In this document: positions 1-13,489 of the stretch, in pieces
How the letters are laid out: each line of letters begins with the position of its first letter
How positions within the stretch are numbered: the stretch's first letter is position 1
Assembly: GCF_964340395.1 (NCBI RefSeq)
Contig: NC_135566.1
Span: 10,052,001-10,116,000 of the forward strand
Direction: 5' to 3'
From: Glandiceps talaboti
Taxonomy: Eukaryota > Hemichordata > Enteropneusta > Spengelidae
DNA: 64,000 nucleotides
Position numbers and translations under genes: made by a program
Notes under the pieces: model-generated
The model's input: the letters and a program-made list of their open reading frames with translations, nothing else
What the model was told of the DNA's origin: nothing
Database searches by the model: none

Positions 1-136
1 TGACCATCGAAACAATTACCAGTATTGCAAGCCTGACACATGCATTGATAACACAGCAAAATGTGTACGAGATGAAACGAAAAAAGGACAGTGTTACACA
101 CCATTTATCTAATTTGGAGAACAGTGATGTAGTAGA

Positions 137-257
137 GCGATATCTAAGCGTACAGCCTGCAGGCTCTTTACATTTCTCAGTTGGTGGCACACCAGAACAT
201 TCATTGATATCAAGCAATGAGTGATCCATCGTATCATAAGCCACTCGACATGTCATC
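137..257 (-). pseudogene. Possible thrombospondin-type (TSR) C-terminal half-repeat exon
   Basis: The minus frame after a potential acceptor (TTTTAG|G, 258-259) reads MTCRVAYDTMDHSLLDINEC, then SGVPPTEKCKEPAGCTLRYR. The cysteine pattern C-x16-C-x8-C-x5-C with PPTE before the third cysteine resembles the second half of ADAMTS-type TSR modules. The frame stays open to the window edge but becomes hydrophobic and unlike a TSR. It could be an exon edge, a relic or chance. Confidence 0.22.
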
Positions 258-1066
258 CTAAAACCTTGGCAAATTGCCAAACGCCACCGTCGTCACAAAC
301 ACGCGGCAATTTGGTTGTGAGACATCACACTGGAAGTTTTTCTGTGTACGTATTTTCAGTGATATGAGGTCCGTCCATGGGTGTCTGTTTAATTCGATGT
401 TGCTAAAATCTAAGCAGCATAATTAGGGGTGATTAATAATCAAATTACAGGGGTGATTTCATGATATCATTTTACGAATAGCTAGAAAGTGTACCTCACC
501 GGATTTGATTTCTATACCTAGCCTACCGTGACAATCTCTCGTCACGCCATTTCTGTGTTGGGTTAATGACAAAAGTTAAACGGTGACATGTGTTATGTGA
601 GCCAACACCATAGACCAATACTCGAACCATGAAGTATTATACCAATACTACGTGTACAGTTAAACGCCAAGTTGTACACTCTTCGGATACAACAGATTTA
701 CATGTACTTGTGGGTTTCCAAAGCACCCGAGGCCAATAAAATAAATATGGAATTGAATAGAGGAGCAAAAGCGTTCAAATGATCTTCAATATCAAAGTAT
801 TAAATATGCAAATTTACTACATGTAATGTTCATGCGGTAAATTACTTATGGTAATTATAAATTACACATTCAATCACCTTCTGCACAAAATTGGTTTATA
901 AGTTATAAGTTTAAATAGGAGGGGGGGGGGGTTACTAGTAAATGGGTGGAATGGATTGACAATTATTACTCTGTACTCTGGCGTGAAAGCACATTCAACA
1001 CTCTTTCGTACTAAACGTGTTTGAACAAACTTCGGATAGCTCAATGGGAGAAAGTGTTCACATATG

Positions 1067-1169
<103 letters not shown>

Positions 1170-1945
1170 CCCCTCTGTCTGTCTGTCAGTCTGAGTCTCT
1201 CTATATATCAGTATATATCTATTAAATCCATCTGTCGGATAAAAAGTACTAAATCTTCAGTGATGTTAAAGAGGCGAGTACAAACTGCCCCCCCCCCCTC
1301 TCCTCTTCCCCACGACGTCCGAGACTATTTATTTGTGCCTATGTCAAGGCTTTGAAGAGATATGTCGCCGGATTCGTCTGCATTGCTAAATGAATCAAGT
1401 TGTAACTGTCTGGGGCAACCATTGGCATATCGTTGATTACGACACTTGTCGGGAAATTGCACCGAATTACTACAAGACAATTCTAGGACACAACACTCGT
1501 ATATCAACCGTCTAGACGTTATCTTGAACTATACAATCCACTGTCTACATCAACCATCAGTGTTCATTGACTGAGACACTTGGAGGACAAGGCAAAATCA
1601 GAGCGAATTTGGCCATCATTTTCTTCTACCTATCAGCCCTTCACTAACTTAAAATGTTCACTCTGGCCAAATTTCATTTCGGAAACAGACACCCTACACC
1701 CGATCATTCATATTATGGCTATGAAAGCCATACTAAACTACTTCAAGGAATTCACATACAAGTACAATAGACCCGTATCACAGAAGCCATTTACACTAGC
1801 AGACCAAGACAGTGTGAAAATAGTACGTTCTAAAAGAATTTGAGTTTCAAAGAGATGTGAACACATACTTGTATATAAATTAACAACTTTTATGTATTTA
1901 TAGCACTTACAACTATTTTTCGCCCACATGTGATTACATAAAACT

Positions 1946-1948
<3 letters not shown>

Positions 1949-2028
<80 letters not shown>
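1949..2028. repeat. (GA)40 microsatellite
   Basis: Eighty bases of uninterrupted GA. Confidence 0.95.
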
Positions 2029-2030
<2 letters not shown>

Positions 2031-4380
2031 TACATGTTTTGTAACAAGACTGTTTCTTCTGACATTGTCAACACTGCTTTGTATTTATAGTTGTTATTTA
2101 ATTGATGTTATTTGATCTTTGTTTAGGAGTAGCCCCTACTTGACCTCATTCTTCAATTGTATTTTGTCTCTGGACCTCACGATGCCATAACAGTTGGTAG
2201 CCGAGGGTTACATGTGTAAAACATACATGGCTTACACAGACAACACCTTACCAATCCTACCACCATTGTCTGAAAATAGAATGCATATTTGGATTTTGAT
2301 GTGCTATAGTTGAATAATATAGCCCAAGGTTTGAATGTCCGTACATAAAAAAAAATTGAAAAAGAAGTCTTCGAAGAATCTACCACTCTGCCCATCGTCT
2401 TCAAAATAGCATGTGAATGAACATCTTTCCCCCACATCTTTCATTTTTCTCAAACGTAACTCTACATCAACGCTTGACAATTATTTCAAATAATTCGAAG
2501 TTTAACCAGCCGACTACTATAGAGTTCTCTATAGTGGTCTGAGTTTCTATATACTATTGTCTTGTACAAAAAAATGTTCGTAGAGCAGCGTGCTCATAAT
2601 TATCTTTTCTTCACCATAATAAACGGAATTCTGATTCAAAACGTCGGTGATTTTTTTTCTCAAATTATAGGGATTGTATTACCTGTTACTTTTGCACTCT
2701 ATACGTAGACTTTTACTCTTATAAAGCCTGGATTTTTCTCTCATGACGTTTAAAGTATGCCTTGCAATTGCGAAGTGCAAAGTTTAAAACGCGATTTCTG
2801 AACGGATAAACTTTCGAGGCGTGTCCGCCGTGCGGTACCGTAATAACAAAGCCATTATCGTTCTGTCTCCGGAAAGGATGGCGATTACGATCTGCGTTGT
2901 TTATATGAGCCAACTAGTTGATAGTTTGTTTTCATTCCAATATTACAACAACCCTGGTGATTATTATACTCGTTTGTAATAACTTTAACGACTGCAAATC
3001 AATTATTGGTCTATTACAAACGTTACGACGTACTGTTACGTATTTGAACAGTGCGATATGGATACTGCAGTATGTCGACTTGGGTGATTTGGTATGCTGC
3101 CCATGCAGTGTTCACTGTATCCATCTATGTCTAGAAACGCTGATGTCCAGGAATCATGGTCATTTGAAAGTCTATTCGAGTTTTCCATATCTTAAGAACT
3201 ACTGAAAGTTGGCATGGATTAAAACTAAACAGACTATCTGAGTACACGAGCTTGCCTTATTATCAGAGCTTTGTAACACACGAGTCTCTTTGCAAACTGT
3301 ACAGTGTAACACTCACAGAACAAGTGGGAGTACTAAACACATAAATATTGCTACACACACTCTATGAGTCGAATTTCTGTCTTTGCTCTAAGCGATTGAA
3401 CAAATTGTGACAGAACGTCCACTCGAGCTGATATCAAGTTCTGAAATCATTTCAAACATTTGACTAAGACATTCTTTGAATATTTTATACATGAGAGGTG
3501 TGAGAAACCAACAAAGGAAGTGTTGGAACTTCTTGATAGAATCATGGTAACAAGTTTGTTGTGGCAAGCAATTAGACACCTACTGATTATATGACACTTC
3601 AATGTGTATTTTAATTTTCTCTCGAAACTTAGGGATTACAACCCTTAATAAGTAAATCACTTTCTTTCAGTGCCACACTCATTTATAACATTCAAATCAA
3701 GTGTGAACATAGACCTTTCAATTGCTTTAATCATAGGCCTAGTATGGGTATGCATAGACCCTTTCGTGGAGGGTGTGTATGTGACCTTTTTCATGTAGTC
3801 GTTTTCTACCATGGAAGTATAATCCATATATGTTATACATCCATGTTTCTACTAATTTACTGCAGAATGATTACAGAGAATAGCAGTATTCACAAGTGAT
3901 TATATATTTATCTCTCAATGAGATCTAGACAATGTTTTATGGCATCTATGTTTACACTCTAAAGTCATTGACTGTTTACTTGTTTTGCACATCTGACATT
4001 GTTTACAGATTGATTACATCACAGACAAGAAAGTTCTTACTTGTCTGTAATTACATTGTGAAGGAGAGACTGCCATATACTGGGCTGATAATTAAATCAA
4101 TTGAAACAGTATACTTGTGGTTGATATGGATGCTGTAAATGATTGTGGCAAATCATGCAAATGTTTTACTTGAGTATTATAGGTTGTAGAACAAGGTATA
4201 CCTAGGACACTGATTTTAATAAACTTTGATTGGACAAGATTGGACAAACACTTTACAATGAAAAAAGTGTAGTACAATATCTCGCCATTTGTTCTAAGTA
4301 TTTCTGGTAACTTTATGCTTATTTGGGTTGAGTCACGAACAGAAACTGGAAGAAATGTTTTAGTTACGAACGTAAAACTG

Positions 4381-4431
4381 ATTATAATATAATATAATAT
4401 AATATAATATAACATCATATAATATAATATC
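4381..4431. repeat. (ATATA)n pentanucleotide tract
   Basis: TATAA-type units repeated about nine times with one interruption (ACATCAT). Confidence 0.85.
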
Positions 4432-6042
4432 AAAGTTTAATATCCATCTACGTTTGAAAACCCTACACAAAATTTTTTCATCGTTTTTTTGCAATTTATA
4501 TGCAACATTCCATGTGACTTACACTTCATACTTACAAAAATATTCTGAGCTTCGTCAGAGTTTTGTCAAGACCTATTAAAAACTAAAGGGTATACTAGCT
4601 ACATATGTATGGCCGTATCACACCAACAAATGCATATAATGCTTGATTTCCCATGACATTATTTTCTACTTTTCCACACTCAATCTATTTTAAGAGATAT
4701 GTGTTGGTTCTGGTATTGGAATGTATCAGCTAGTCAGTTGACATAACTTTGATGTCAGATCTGTTGGGTATTGCAACTCCAGACTTGCCACATCAATGTA
4801 TACATAGCAATAACCAAGTACATATAACATGTACATGTTTACAAGGCTTAATAATGAACTAGATTAAACTTGGATGGTTTGTAACTGAAAATAGACTAAT
4901 AATATTACAGAGTACACAGACACAGGTGAAGTACTGAAATGTGATAGAGCAAGTCAGAACCTGTTTGGTCATTACGAGACAAAAAAACCCTAAATATTTA
5001 AAATGAAATATGATAAATTATTAGTAACAAAAATGAAATGACATTGACAATTGGCAGATCAACTTTCTCTTAAATGACATCAGTTTTCAAAAAAGTCAGT
5101 AAGTACTCTCGGAAATGACAAAGTTGAGAGAAAACAACTGCCTACAGGTGTGTGAGTTCATTCAAGGGTGTAGTGTGGGAAAGGTGTGAAGAGATATAGA
5201 TATCGAGGTGTGAAAATGATAAGAAATCCACATAAATTAAAAATATACAGAAACAAAACATGTCTGCATAAGAGAAGTACACATCAAAGGATGTGTTTGT
5301 TTGGTAGAAGCACACTCTTGACCAGTTGAATATTTTCATCATTCATGGTCATTGGTACAAAGCATGTCAAGGTCTGTCCTGATCTCTTTTCCAGCCAGCT
5401 ATGGAACCACCAACATGTAAGCAATGGTGCCATCAAAATGTTGTCAAAAGCGAAGTGACATAACAACTGACTTCATCTTATAAAATGATGAATGCAGCTG
5501 TCCGAGTTTTACTATAATTCATGGTTTCACTTACTTGACTCAATTCACAGATTAGCTACTTCACTGTTTATAATCCTTGGGATTTGATGTCTTGACTATG
5601 GATTAGTAATCAATCTGATGTGATGAAACCAGGGATTAAGGTCAGTGTCAAGTAGATTATGTTAATCAGTAACTCAATAACTGGATAAGACTCATCTTGA
5701 AAGATTGAAGGGTACTTGCTATGCCAGATGTTAACAGTCAAGATTCTGTATCACAAAGAATACAATTAATGATACTCTATTTATAGCACAAGTTACCATA
5801 AATACACTACAAGTACATGTATGCCAGTTTCTCTTCTTAACAGGAAAGCGTATGAATTTCTATGTATAGTAATGATCAAAGTATATCAACCAGAACTGGG
5901 GTGAAGCTAAGATATATTAAGGTAGGATATCACGATCAAAATAAATATTTGAAAAAAGTTTTGAACTTTAGCTTGTCTAAAATCTGTATTTAGAGTTTGA
6001 ACACCCTACGTTTCTTTCATGTACTATGTACTTTGTTGAATG

Positions 6043-6043
<1 letters not shown>

Positions 6044-6093
<50 letters not shown>

Positions 6094-6368
6094 CACACAT
6101 ACACAAACACAGACACACATGCACACAGACATAGACAGAGACAGAGACACACACAAACAGTCACAGACACATGCATGCACACACACACACACACACACAC
6201 ACGAGTACACACACAGACACATGCACACACACATGAACACAGACACACGTGTACACACAGACAGACACACACGAACACAGACACATGCATGCACACACAC
6301 ACACATGAACACATACACACAGGAACACACAGACAGACACACACATGCACGTGAACACACACAGACAC
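6044..6368. repeat. Compound (CA)n/(GACA)n microsatellite
   Basis: About 325 bp of CA-rich DNA with interspersed GACA, ATGCA and GAACA units. Open frames through it are low-complexity artefacts. Confidence 0.95.
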
Positions 6369-6731
6369 AAATTTTGTTTGAAATTTACAGATAACATACA
6401 GCGCATTGCAGGTTACTGTTCACTGGCAGTTTGATTCAATCACACAGAAACTAATAAGAAACTACACACATGCCACACTTTAAGATAGTAAGATTGAATG
6501 AATAGTTTCTTGCTACATTTTGTCTCAAATGAAATGAACTGACATGCCACCATGCAGACATCAAATGTAGACATAAACAAATTGTATCTATGTCTAGTTG
6601 CAGTATGTTTACAGATTTGGTCTTAATAGCTTGCAAATGTTGTTAAAACGATGTATCAAGATCAGTGAGACAAGGTTTCATGTTGAGATACACAATAAAG
6701 ATAACACCTCTCTGTCTGTCTGTCTGTGTGT

Positions 6732-6734
<3 letters not shown>

Positions 6735-6794
<60 letters not shown>
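6735..6794. repeat. (TC)30 microsatellite
   Basis: Preceded by short (TGTC)n and (TG)n runs. Confidence 0.95.
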
Positions 6795-6796
<2 letters not shown>

Positions 6797-7102
6797 CAAC
6801 ATACATACCAAAACACACATCCACACAGAAATCTTGTTGTCAAACATACAGATAACACACCTACAGTTTAGATCGATCTGTGTGCTTGTCGGTAAAATTA
6901 ACATCTATTACATATGTACTATATTGACCCTGGGTGTTCCCTCTAGGGTCTATAGATAACAATTAATGTTGTAATAACTTGAGTAAATATTTTTAAAACA
7001 TACAATAAAAGCGTAATAAATTTTCCCCAGTAGTTCACTTACTCACAGTGATACCTACTGGTTTTATATACCACCTGCTATGGTTGATATCTTTATAGTC
7101 TT

Positions 7103-7249
7103 GTTATTCCAATATTTTTCTTCGGTCAGCCAGTGAAAATACGAGTGACCTAAGGGGCCCTTATCACTACGAGTCACTAGATGAGTAGTGACAACCCTTA
7201 GGTAACTAGTATTTTCCGGCTGAATAAAGAAAAATATTGGGGAATAATA
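7103..7249. mobile_element. 147-bp palindromic MITE (TTATTCC-ended family), copy 1
   Basis: The left arm TTATTCCAATATTTTTCTTC and the right arm GAAAAATATTGGGGAATAA are inverted repeats extending about 50 bp to a CCTAAGG / CCTTAGG inner pair. Related copies occur at 7761-7927, 30209-30425 and 47018-47050. Confidence 0.7.
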
Positions 7250-7760
7250 TAATTATACCATCACCAGTAATATACCAGAGTATATATTCCATATTTTTTG
7301 TTGAACCTGGCTCATGCATGGTATAATGGCCTTTTTATCTAGTCTGGAAGTTATCTTTGATATTTTTACTGGAGTGTGCTTAATACTTGAATTGTTAAAT
7401 ATGTTCCTTGATGTATGCTAAAAATAGCTGAATATTTTCACTGGTGGGTTTACTTAATCTGCTGATTTTGTAATATTTTAGCAGTATGGGCTAAACTGAT
7501 TGAAATCGGTGTGGAAATTCTCTTTACCATGACTTTCTGTATGTTCCAGTTGGAATCAGTGAAACGACAATCTGAGTAGGCATAAGACAAATACGATTAC
7601 CGAAAGTTCTGTGAATATCTAGGTAATTGATAGAAAATACAGTAACATAGTCTACATTATGGCATGCACAAGCTAATATATTGTCTTTGAACAGAAAATA
7701 TGGATTATATATCCTGGCTGTTCTACATCACGACAACCTGTTTCTATGTCTCTGATTCTG

Positions 7761-7927
7761 TGGTGCTCAAAATATGAGTTAACATTCCAAATCTTTCCAT
7801 ATTATTTATATATAGAACCTCAGTGTACCTAAGGGTTGTCCTTACTCGTCTCGTAATGAGTAGTGACAGCCCTTAGGTCACTCATATTTTCCTTGGCTGA
7901 ATGAAGAAAAATATTGGGGAATAACAT
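7761..7927. mobile_element. TTATTCC-family MITE, copy 2
   Basis: The right arm (CCCTTAGGTCACTCATATTT to GAAAAATATTGGGGAATAAC) matches copy 1. The left part (GTGGTGCTCAAAATATGAGT) instead matches the copy at 30209, suggesting a longer family member or a composite. Confidence 0.6.
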
Positions 7928-8729
7928 CTAAATATACATAATATCATTCTCATCATTCTTAAACTTTATTCAGGTAAACTCCATATAATAAATCTCACTG
8001 AAATATTCTTTGACGTTATATTCCATATTAGGTTCTCTCCAATCTGTAAAGTATGAACAACATAGTAGTAGGAGCCTACTAAGTATTAAAATGTATCAGT
8101 TCCTTGTGTTTACTATTAAATTGGTCTTTCACTTGATACATTTGGCCTTCCTCACCCCATAGTTTATACAAATTGATACATTCCATATATGATGAATGGT
8201 GAAGTTGGCTTATTCCATATGAAAACAGGTGACAGGTTACCAAGAAAGGAAGGGGAGATCTCTTATTTCATATATTTGACAACTGATACTAACTATTATG
8301 ACATAATAGGTTTGAGAACACTATTTTTATTTGATGAATGATGTCATCTGTTCATTACTCCGTCCACATAAATCTAGTCTAACTCTGGTCATAATGACCA
8401 GGCTATTTGTCACACATATTTCACCATTGTTTTTGAATATGAAATATTACAATACCACTAATGATATTTAACATAAAACCGTTGCCTGTTTGTTGAACAG
8501 AGATCATACACATTAATTGGCATGTTCTGTTGAAAATTCACTCTCTAGAAATAAGTTCATGTTTCTATGACACAAAATGAGTAGTTAATTTCTGATCATA
8601 ACATGGTTAGACTGATTAGTTTATGTATTAGTATCTTCTAGCTTCTCTCCTACTGTTTTGAAATGTATATACTTGTGCCAATTGAATTTGACATATGATT
8701 TATTGTTCTGTTCTTTGTAAGTAAGTAAA

Positions 8730-8837
8730 TAATGATCCATTCATCCACCAATCCATCCATTCATCCATCTATCCCTCCGTCCATCCATCCATCCATCCAC
8801 CCATTCAATTATTCATTCATTCATTCATTCATTCATG
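8730..8837. repeat. Compound (ATCC)n/(ATTC)n tract
   Basis: Imperfect CATC and CATT tetranucleotides, ending with about eight ATTC units. Confidence 0.85.
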
Positions 8838-9676
8838 TCATCACACTATGAAAGTAAGGTAGATATAGAAAGTCATAAAGTTTTTTATCATCTGCAAATC
8901 TTGATATAGTTTGTCTGATACTGTATCTCACTGTCATCATTCCAGCATATCCAAATTTAATTCAGATGATCATATTTATTTAAAGTCAGACTGTAGAAGA
9001 CATTGAAAAGACATCCAGATTGGCTCTCTATACCTCAGCCCACTAAGGAAAACTATCTTTAGTGGTCTGAGCCTATACTGACCTTTCTTTCACTGTATGA
9101 CTTTACAAGTTGTAAGATTGGCCACAAAAAATGTTTCTCTTCATTCTCTTGTCAATTTGTACAGTGGGAATGGGAAGTATGCACATCTTGCACGTCTGAG
9201 TCCCAGGAGAATTTCTCAAATACAAAATCTATGGTCATATACATCACATCGCATATTTGGTGATGATTTTATCCTCTTGATTAATGAGCTTCTATAAACC
9301 ATAGCAAAAACCGTGATCTTTATCTTGATACAGGTCATCTCAGTTTAAATGGTTCGCATCAAATCTAATGCATGGAGTGTGTGATACAGATATTGTATGA
9401 TATATTAAAGGTTAAATCATCACTTGAAAATGGCTCACACAAAACTCGGATCTAAACTGTAAACTAATAGACACACTGCTTGATAAAGTCAGAATATTAA
9501 TAACTATTTACACAAAAATCTGAAGCCAAACTGTGATTAGGATATAGGATTAACATCATCAAATTATTACACGATTAGAAGGTTGAACTTATAGACGACA
9601 TTGGTTTTATACAGTATTCAGTCTTACCAATCACTTCAAAACATCAATTTATGCCGAGTACACAGCTATAAACATG

Positions 9677-9679
<3 letters not shown>

Positions 9680-9729
<50 letters not shown>
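9680..9729. repeat. (AATC)12 microsatellite
   Basis: Perfect tetranucleotide array. Confidence 0.95.
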
Positions 9730-9730
<1 letters not shown>

Positions 9731-10082
9731 GTCATAAATTGCCAGTATCCAATACTTAGTAAAGTACGGTGGTACTGTACAGTTCCATGTTCAAAGCTCT
9801 GCTGAATAGACATGAAGGCATTAGCTGTGGGTTTTTGACATAATACCCATTGCAAAGTGTTTCAGAGGTATGTGACAAAGCAACCCCACCAAATGATGTG
9901 AGGGCTTGTGCAGCAGACATTCCGTGTTATGATTATGCTGGTCTGGACTACAACATATTGGTACATTACCTGTATGAAATTTTACATCATTTTATTTCAG
10001 TCTGCAAGTATAGTTCACTTACTCTTTTATAGACGACTGATCTTGTCATTTCAAATGGGAATATCTACAATCTTCTTTGAAA

Positions 10083-10335
10083 TTTATTAATCTATTTGTA
10101 TTTTGTTGGTATGTGTCTCTAACCCCTACCCTCCCCTCCCCTCCCCTCCTCCATTTCCCTCCAATATACAAAATATTGGACCAGGTGCATAATACATTTT
10201 TGTGTAAAAATACATTAGTTAACCCTTCAACAAATGACAAAATGAAATCGAGTACTCTGACTACATTGGGAGAACCATTCCATTTTTTGATGTTTCCAAT
10301 CGAGATATTTGTTATGCTGAATACCATCCTTTATT
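10083..10335 (-). terminator. Candidate MMAB polyadenylation signals
   Basis: Minus-strand AATAAA hexamers occur at 10330-10335 (about 40 nt after the stop) and at 10083-10088. Which is used cannot be told without transcript data. Confidence 0.35.
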
Positions 10336-10371
10336 TTACCCTCAAAAAATTCTCTAATATCTAGATATCAT

Positions 10372-10471
10372 TTATTTGTTGATGGATGGATGGACACGTT
10401 TATAAATAGTCTCTTCTTTCTTTTCTTGTTTAGCTGCATATCTGGCTAAGGTAAAGAGGAAATCACTCAAT
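10372..10471 (-). CDS. MMAB: MMAB coding exon 9 (residues 206-237 and stop)
   Basis: [20 protein letters not shown] followed by [12 protein letters not shown] and TAA. The block matches human [13 protein letters not shown]; the lysine-rich tail is lineage-specific. It is separated from exon 8 by 4.6 kb. Confidence 0.94.
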
Positions 10472-12791
10472 CTGTAATAGAAAACAAAAACAATAGTTTT
10501 GTTGATAGAAAATATATGTAATCTATAACATTACGATTGTCTTAGAACTGTAATAGAACAGTTCATTGTATAGTAGGGATTTCTTGAACATTTTTGATAC
10601 ATGTAGATATCATAAATTATGTCATCAGATCGTTTATGGGTTATATCTTCATATCGTCTGAGTTCAGTAATAATTGCAAGTGGAGGTTAAATATGCTACA
10701 GTAAGTACAATACTGTGAGTATGTTTGATATATGCAACAAAATTGATGCCAAAATACGTATAAAGTCAGCTTGTGTTCATTTAAACAATGAAATTTAGAC
10801 AGCATGGTGTTCAAGGACAAAATGTGTACATGAACTCAGAATACTAGTTTGTTAGAGATCAGATCAGAAAAGAGTCATTTTGAAGTTTCTCCGAAGAAGT
10901 TATATATCAGCGACCAAATGAGTTATAAAGTGAACCTGATACATGGAGTCCTGTCAATGTCCTCGCCACTGAAGACACTCCCTAATTTCAACAAATTGAT
11001 TATTTGTATTGAGTATCAAGATTATTTTCATTTACCCCTGACAGAGCACGGGGATGCTGTTTATTATAGTCTCAGTTTTGCTGGATCTCACCGGCACCAC
11101 TCTACCGTAAAAATTCTGACATTTTATACCTCAACAAATTACAAACATAACCCAAGTACTGTTGAAAATATGGCTCAGTGTGTGGTCACTCACATTATCA
11201 CAAAGAATTTCTGCTTTGAAGTCATGATGTTAGAATATGTCGGATTCTACAAAATCATGGTTTGGCTGTGTGCTAGGACCACTGGTTTGATTAATGATCA
11301 TATTTTCAGGACACGAAAACTGAAGAAAGAACCAACATACCTTTCTACAACATTATAGTTTTTTTCATTCACAAATCAACCAACAGGCATAGCCCAATAA
11401 CAAAATGAGTGTTCAATGCATGGGGTAACTGGAGTGCTCACAGAAACCTGTGTTGTTCAGTAGAGTCAAACTGAATGACTCTCTTCTTACTTACACCATG
11501 GTTTATTTAATCAAACCCAGAACCCTGACCACAGAGGTAAGAGGCAAGTGGTTTTAACCACTGTCACTGACAACAGACAACTAAGATAAAAGTGGTAGTC
11601 AAAAGTTTTTTTTTTTTTTGATACTCAGTTATTTGTTGAGATTAACTGGTTTATTTCAGAAGTATCTTGTGATGTGCCAATAAACAAAACAACACCAAAC
11701 CCCAAGAAAAGTACAACATTTTCCCAAACCAAATTTTGGTACTATTTTATGGAAAGAAATAGACAATCCTAGTCACGCTGTTAAAGTAACTATATGAATC
11801 CTATTTTCATAAACCTCTTCTGGATGGTTTGTAAAATGTTACAAAAAAAGTTGATTTTAGCTAAGTATGTAACTAAAATTGTGATTGGATAAATTTTTAA
11901 TTCATCTTCCCCGCTTGTGGGGTTTGTATGAAACTTTTACAACGACTTCACAAAACAATACAATTCATTACAATATCATACCATACCATACCATACCATA
12001 TCATACCAAGCAACGCAATACAATGCAATGCAATGCAATGCAACACAACACAACACAACACAACACAACACAACACAACACAACACAACAAAACACAACA
12101 AAACACACACAACACAGTTTTTCATTTTTTTTCTTTCCAGTTATAGATTCTACAGAATAGTGTGAGAGAGTTAAATGAAAGAAACAAACTTTTTTTTTTT
12201 TGAAAGTTTGTTAGCTGACTTATCTCTATCGTGGAAATGATGACTAAAAATGTTTGAATACTGATAAAGGGAATCATTAAGGCTGGGTTGGGTGTAACAA
12301 TCGTATCAATACAATGATAAAACACTACAAGTAAATCAACACTTATCAACATATGGACACCACACCACTTCCTATCATCAATGAACAGTTATCCCTCTAG
12401 ATTAGGATAGGAAATACAGTATCATTCATTCCTCTTAATCTCACAAATCAACTGTATTTTGTCAGACTTTTTGATACATTGACCATTTATAATTATATAC
12501 ACTGCGTGTCAACTTGCTATCAACCACAGAACCTAAACCATGTGCAATCAAACACAAACTGAACAAAAACCAATAAATTTCAACAATTTTGAAAAAAAAA
12601 AAAATTATAAAATGGGAATTGAAAATCATAAGTGTGTTTTGTTTAAGTGACATTCTCTTCAGAAAACTTTTTTCTTCTTTCTTCAAATCATTCTTCTCGT
12701 CTCTCTCTCTCTGCATGTATGTCTTTCTGTCAGTTAGTTTGCTTGAATGCCTGCCTGCCTGCCTGTCTGTCTGTCTGTCTGTCTGCCTGCC

Positions 12792-12824
<33 letters not shown>

Positions 12825-13254
12825 CCATATATACATGTATAAGATAATATAATGATAGCTTGAATGTTTTTGGAAAAACTAGTGGAGGTATTCCATCATC
12901 GTCCCAAATCACACCAATCTAATCAACCTGATTTCAGTAGGTGGGGTTGTCATCTATTTAATGTGGTTGTATTATTGACTTGATGACTGTCAAATGTCCT
13001 GATTAAAGATAAGTCTTAAGTCTTTCAACTACCAATAAAAGATGTAAGCATTAGAGAATGATAACAGTTGTTTAATGGAGTAGCAGACTACTGAAACCAG
13101 CAGACAGACAGAGACACATGCCAACCTTGTATCTGTACAAAGAAGTCGTAAATCTTGTCATACATATAGTCTACATGTATGTGACTTGAATACAAAACTC
13201 ATCACAACACGTCGACATCAAGACACGACAGACACAGACACAGACACACACACA

Positions 13255-13293
<39 letters not shown>

Positions 13294-13427
13294 ATGCATA
13301 CACACACAAATACAAATACATACATACAACAGCCATACATATACACATACACACTTGATTATGCATATACATGGACATACATGTATATGTATTCACAGAG
13401 AGAGACAGACAGACAGACACACATACA

Positions 13428-13489
<62 letters not shown>

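Noticed and set aside
6024-6406. Several overlapping open frames of 80-120 codons on both strands
   Set aside because: They are translations of (CA)n/(GACA)n repeats (His-Thr or Cys-Val runs), not genes.
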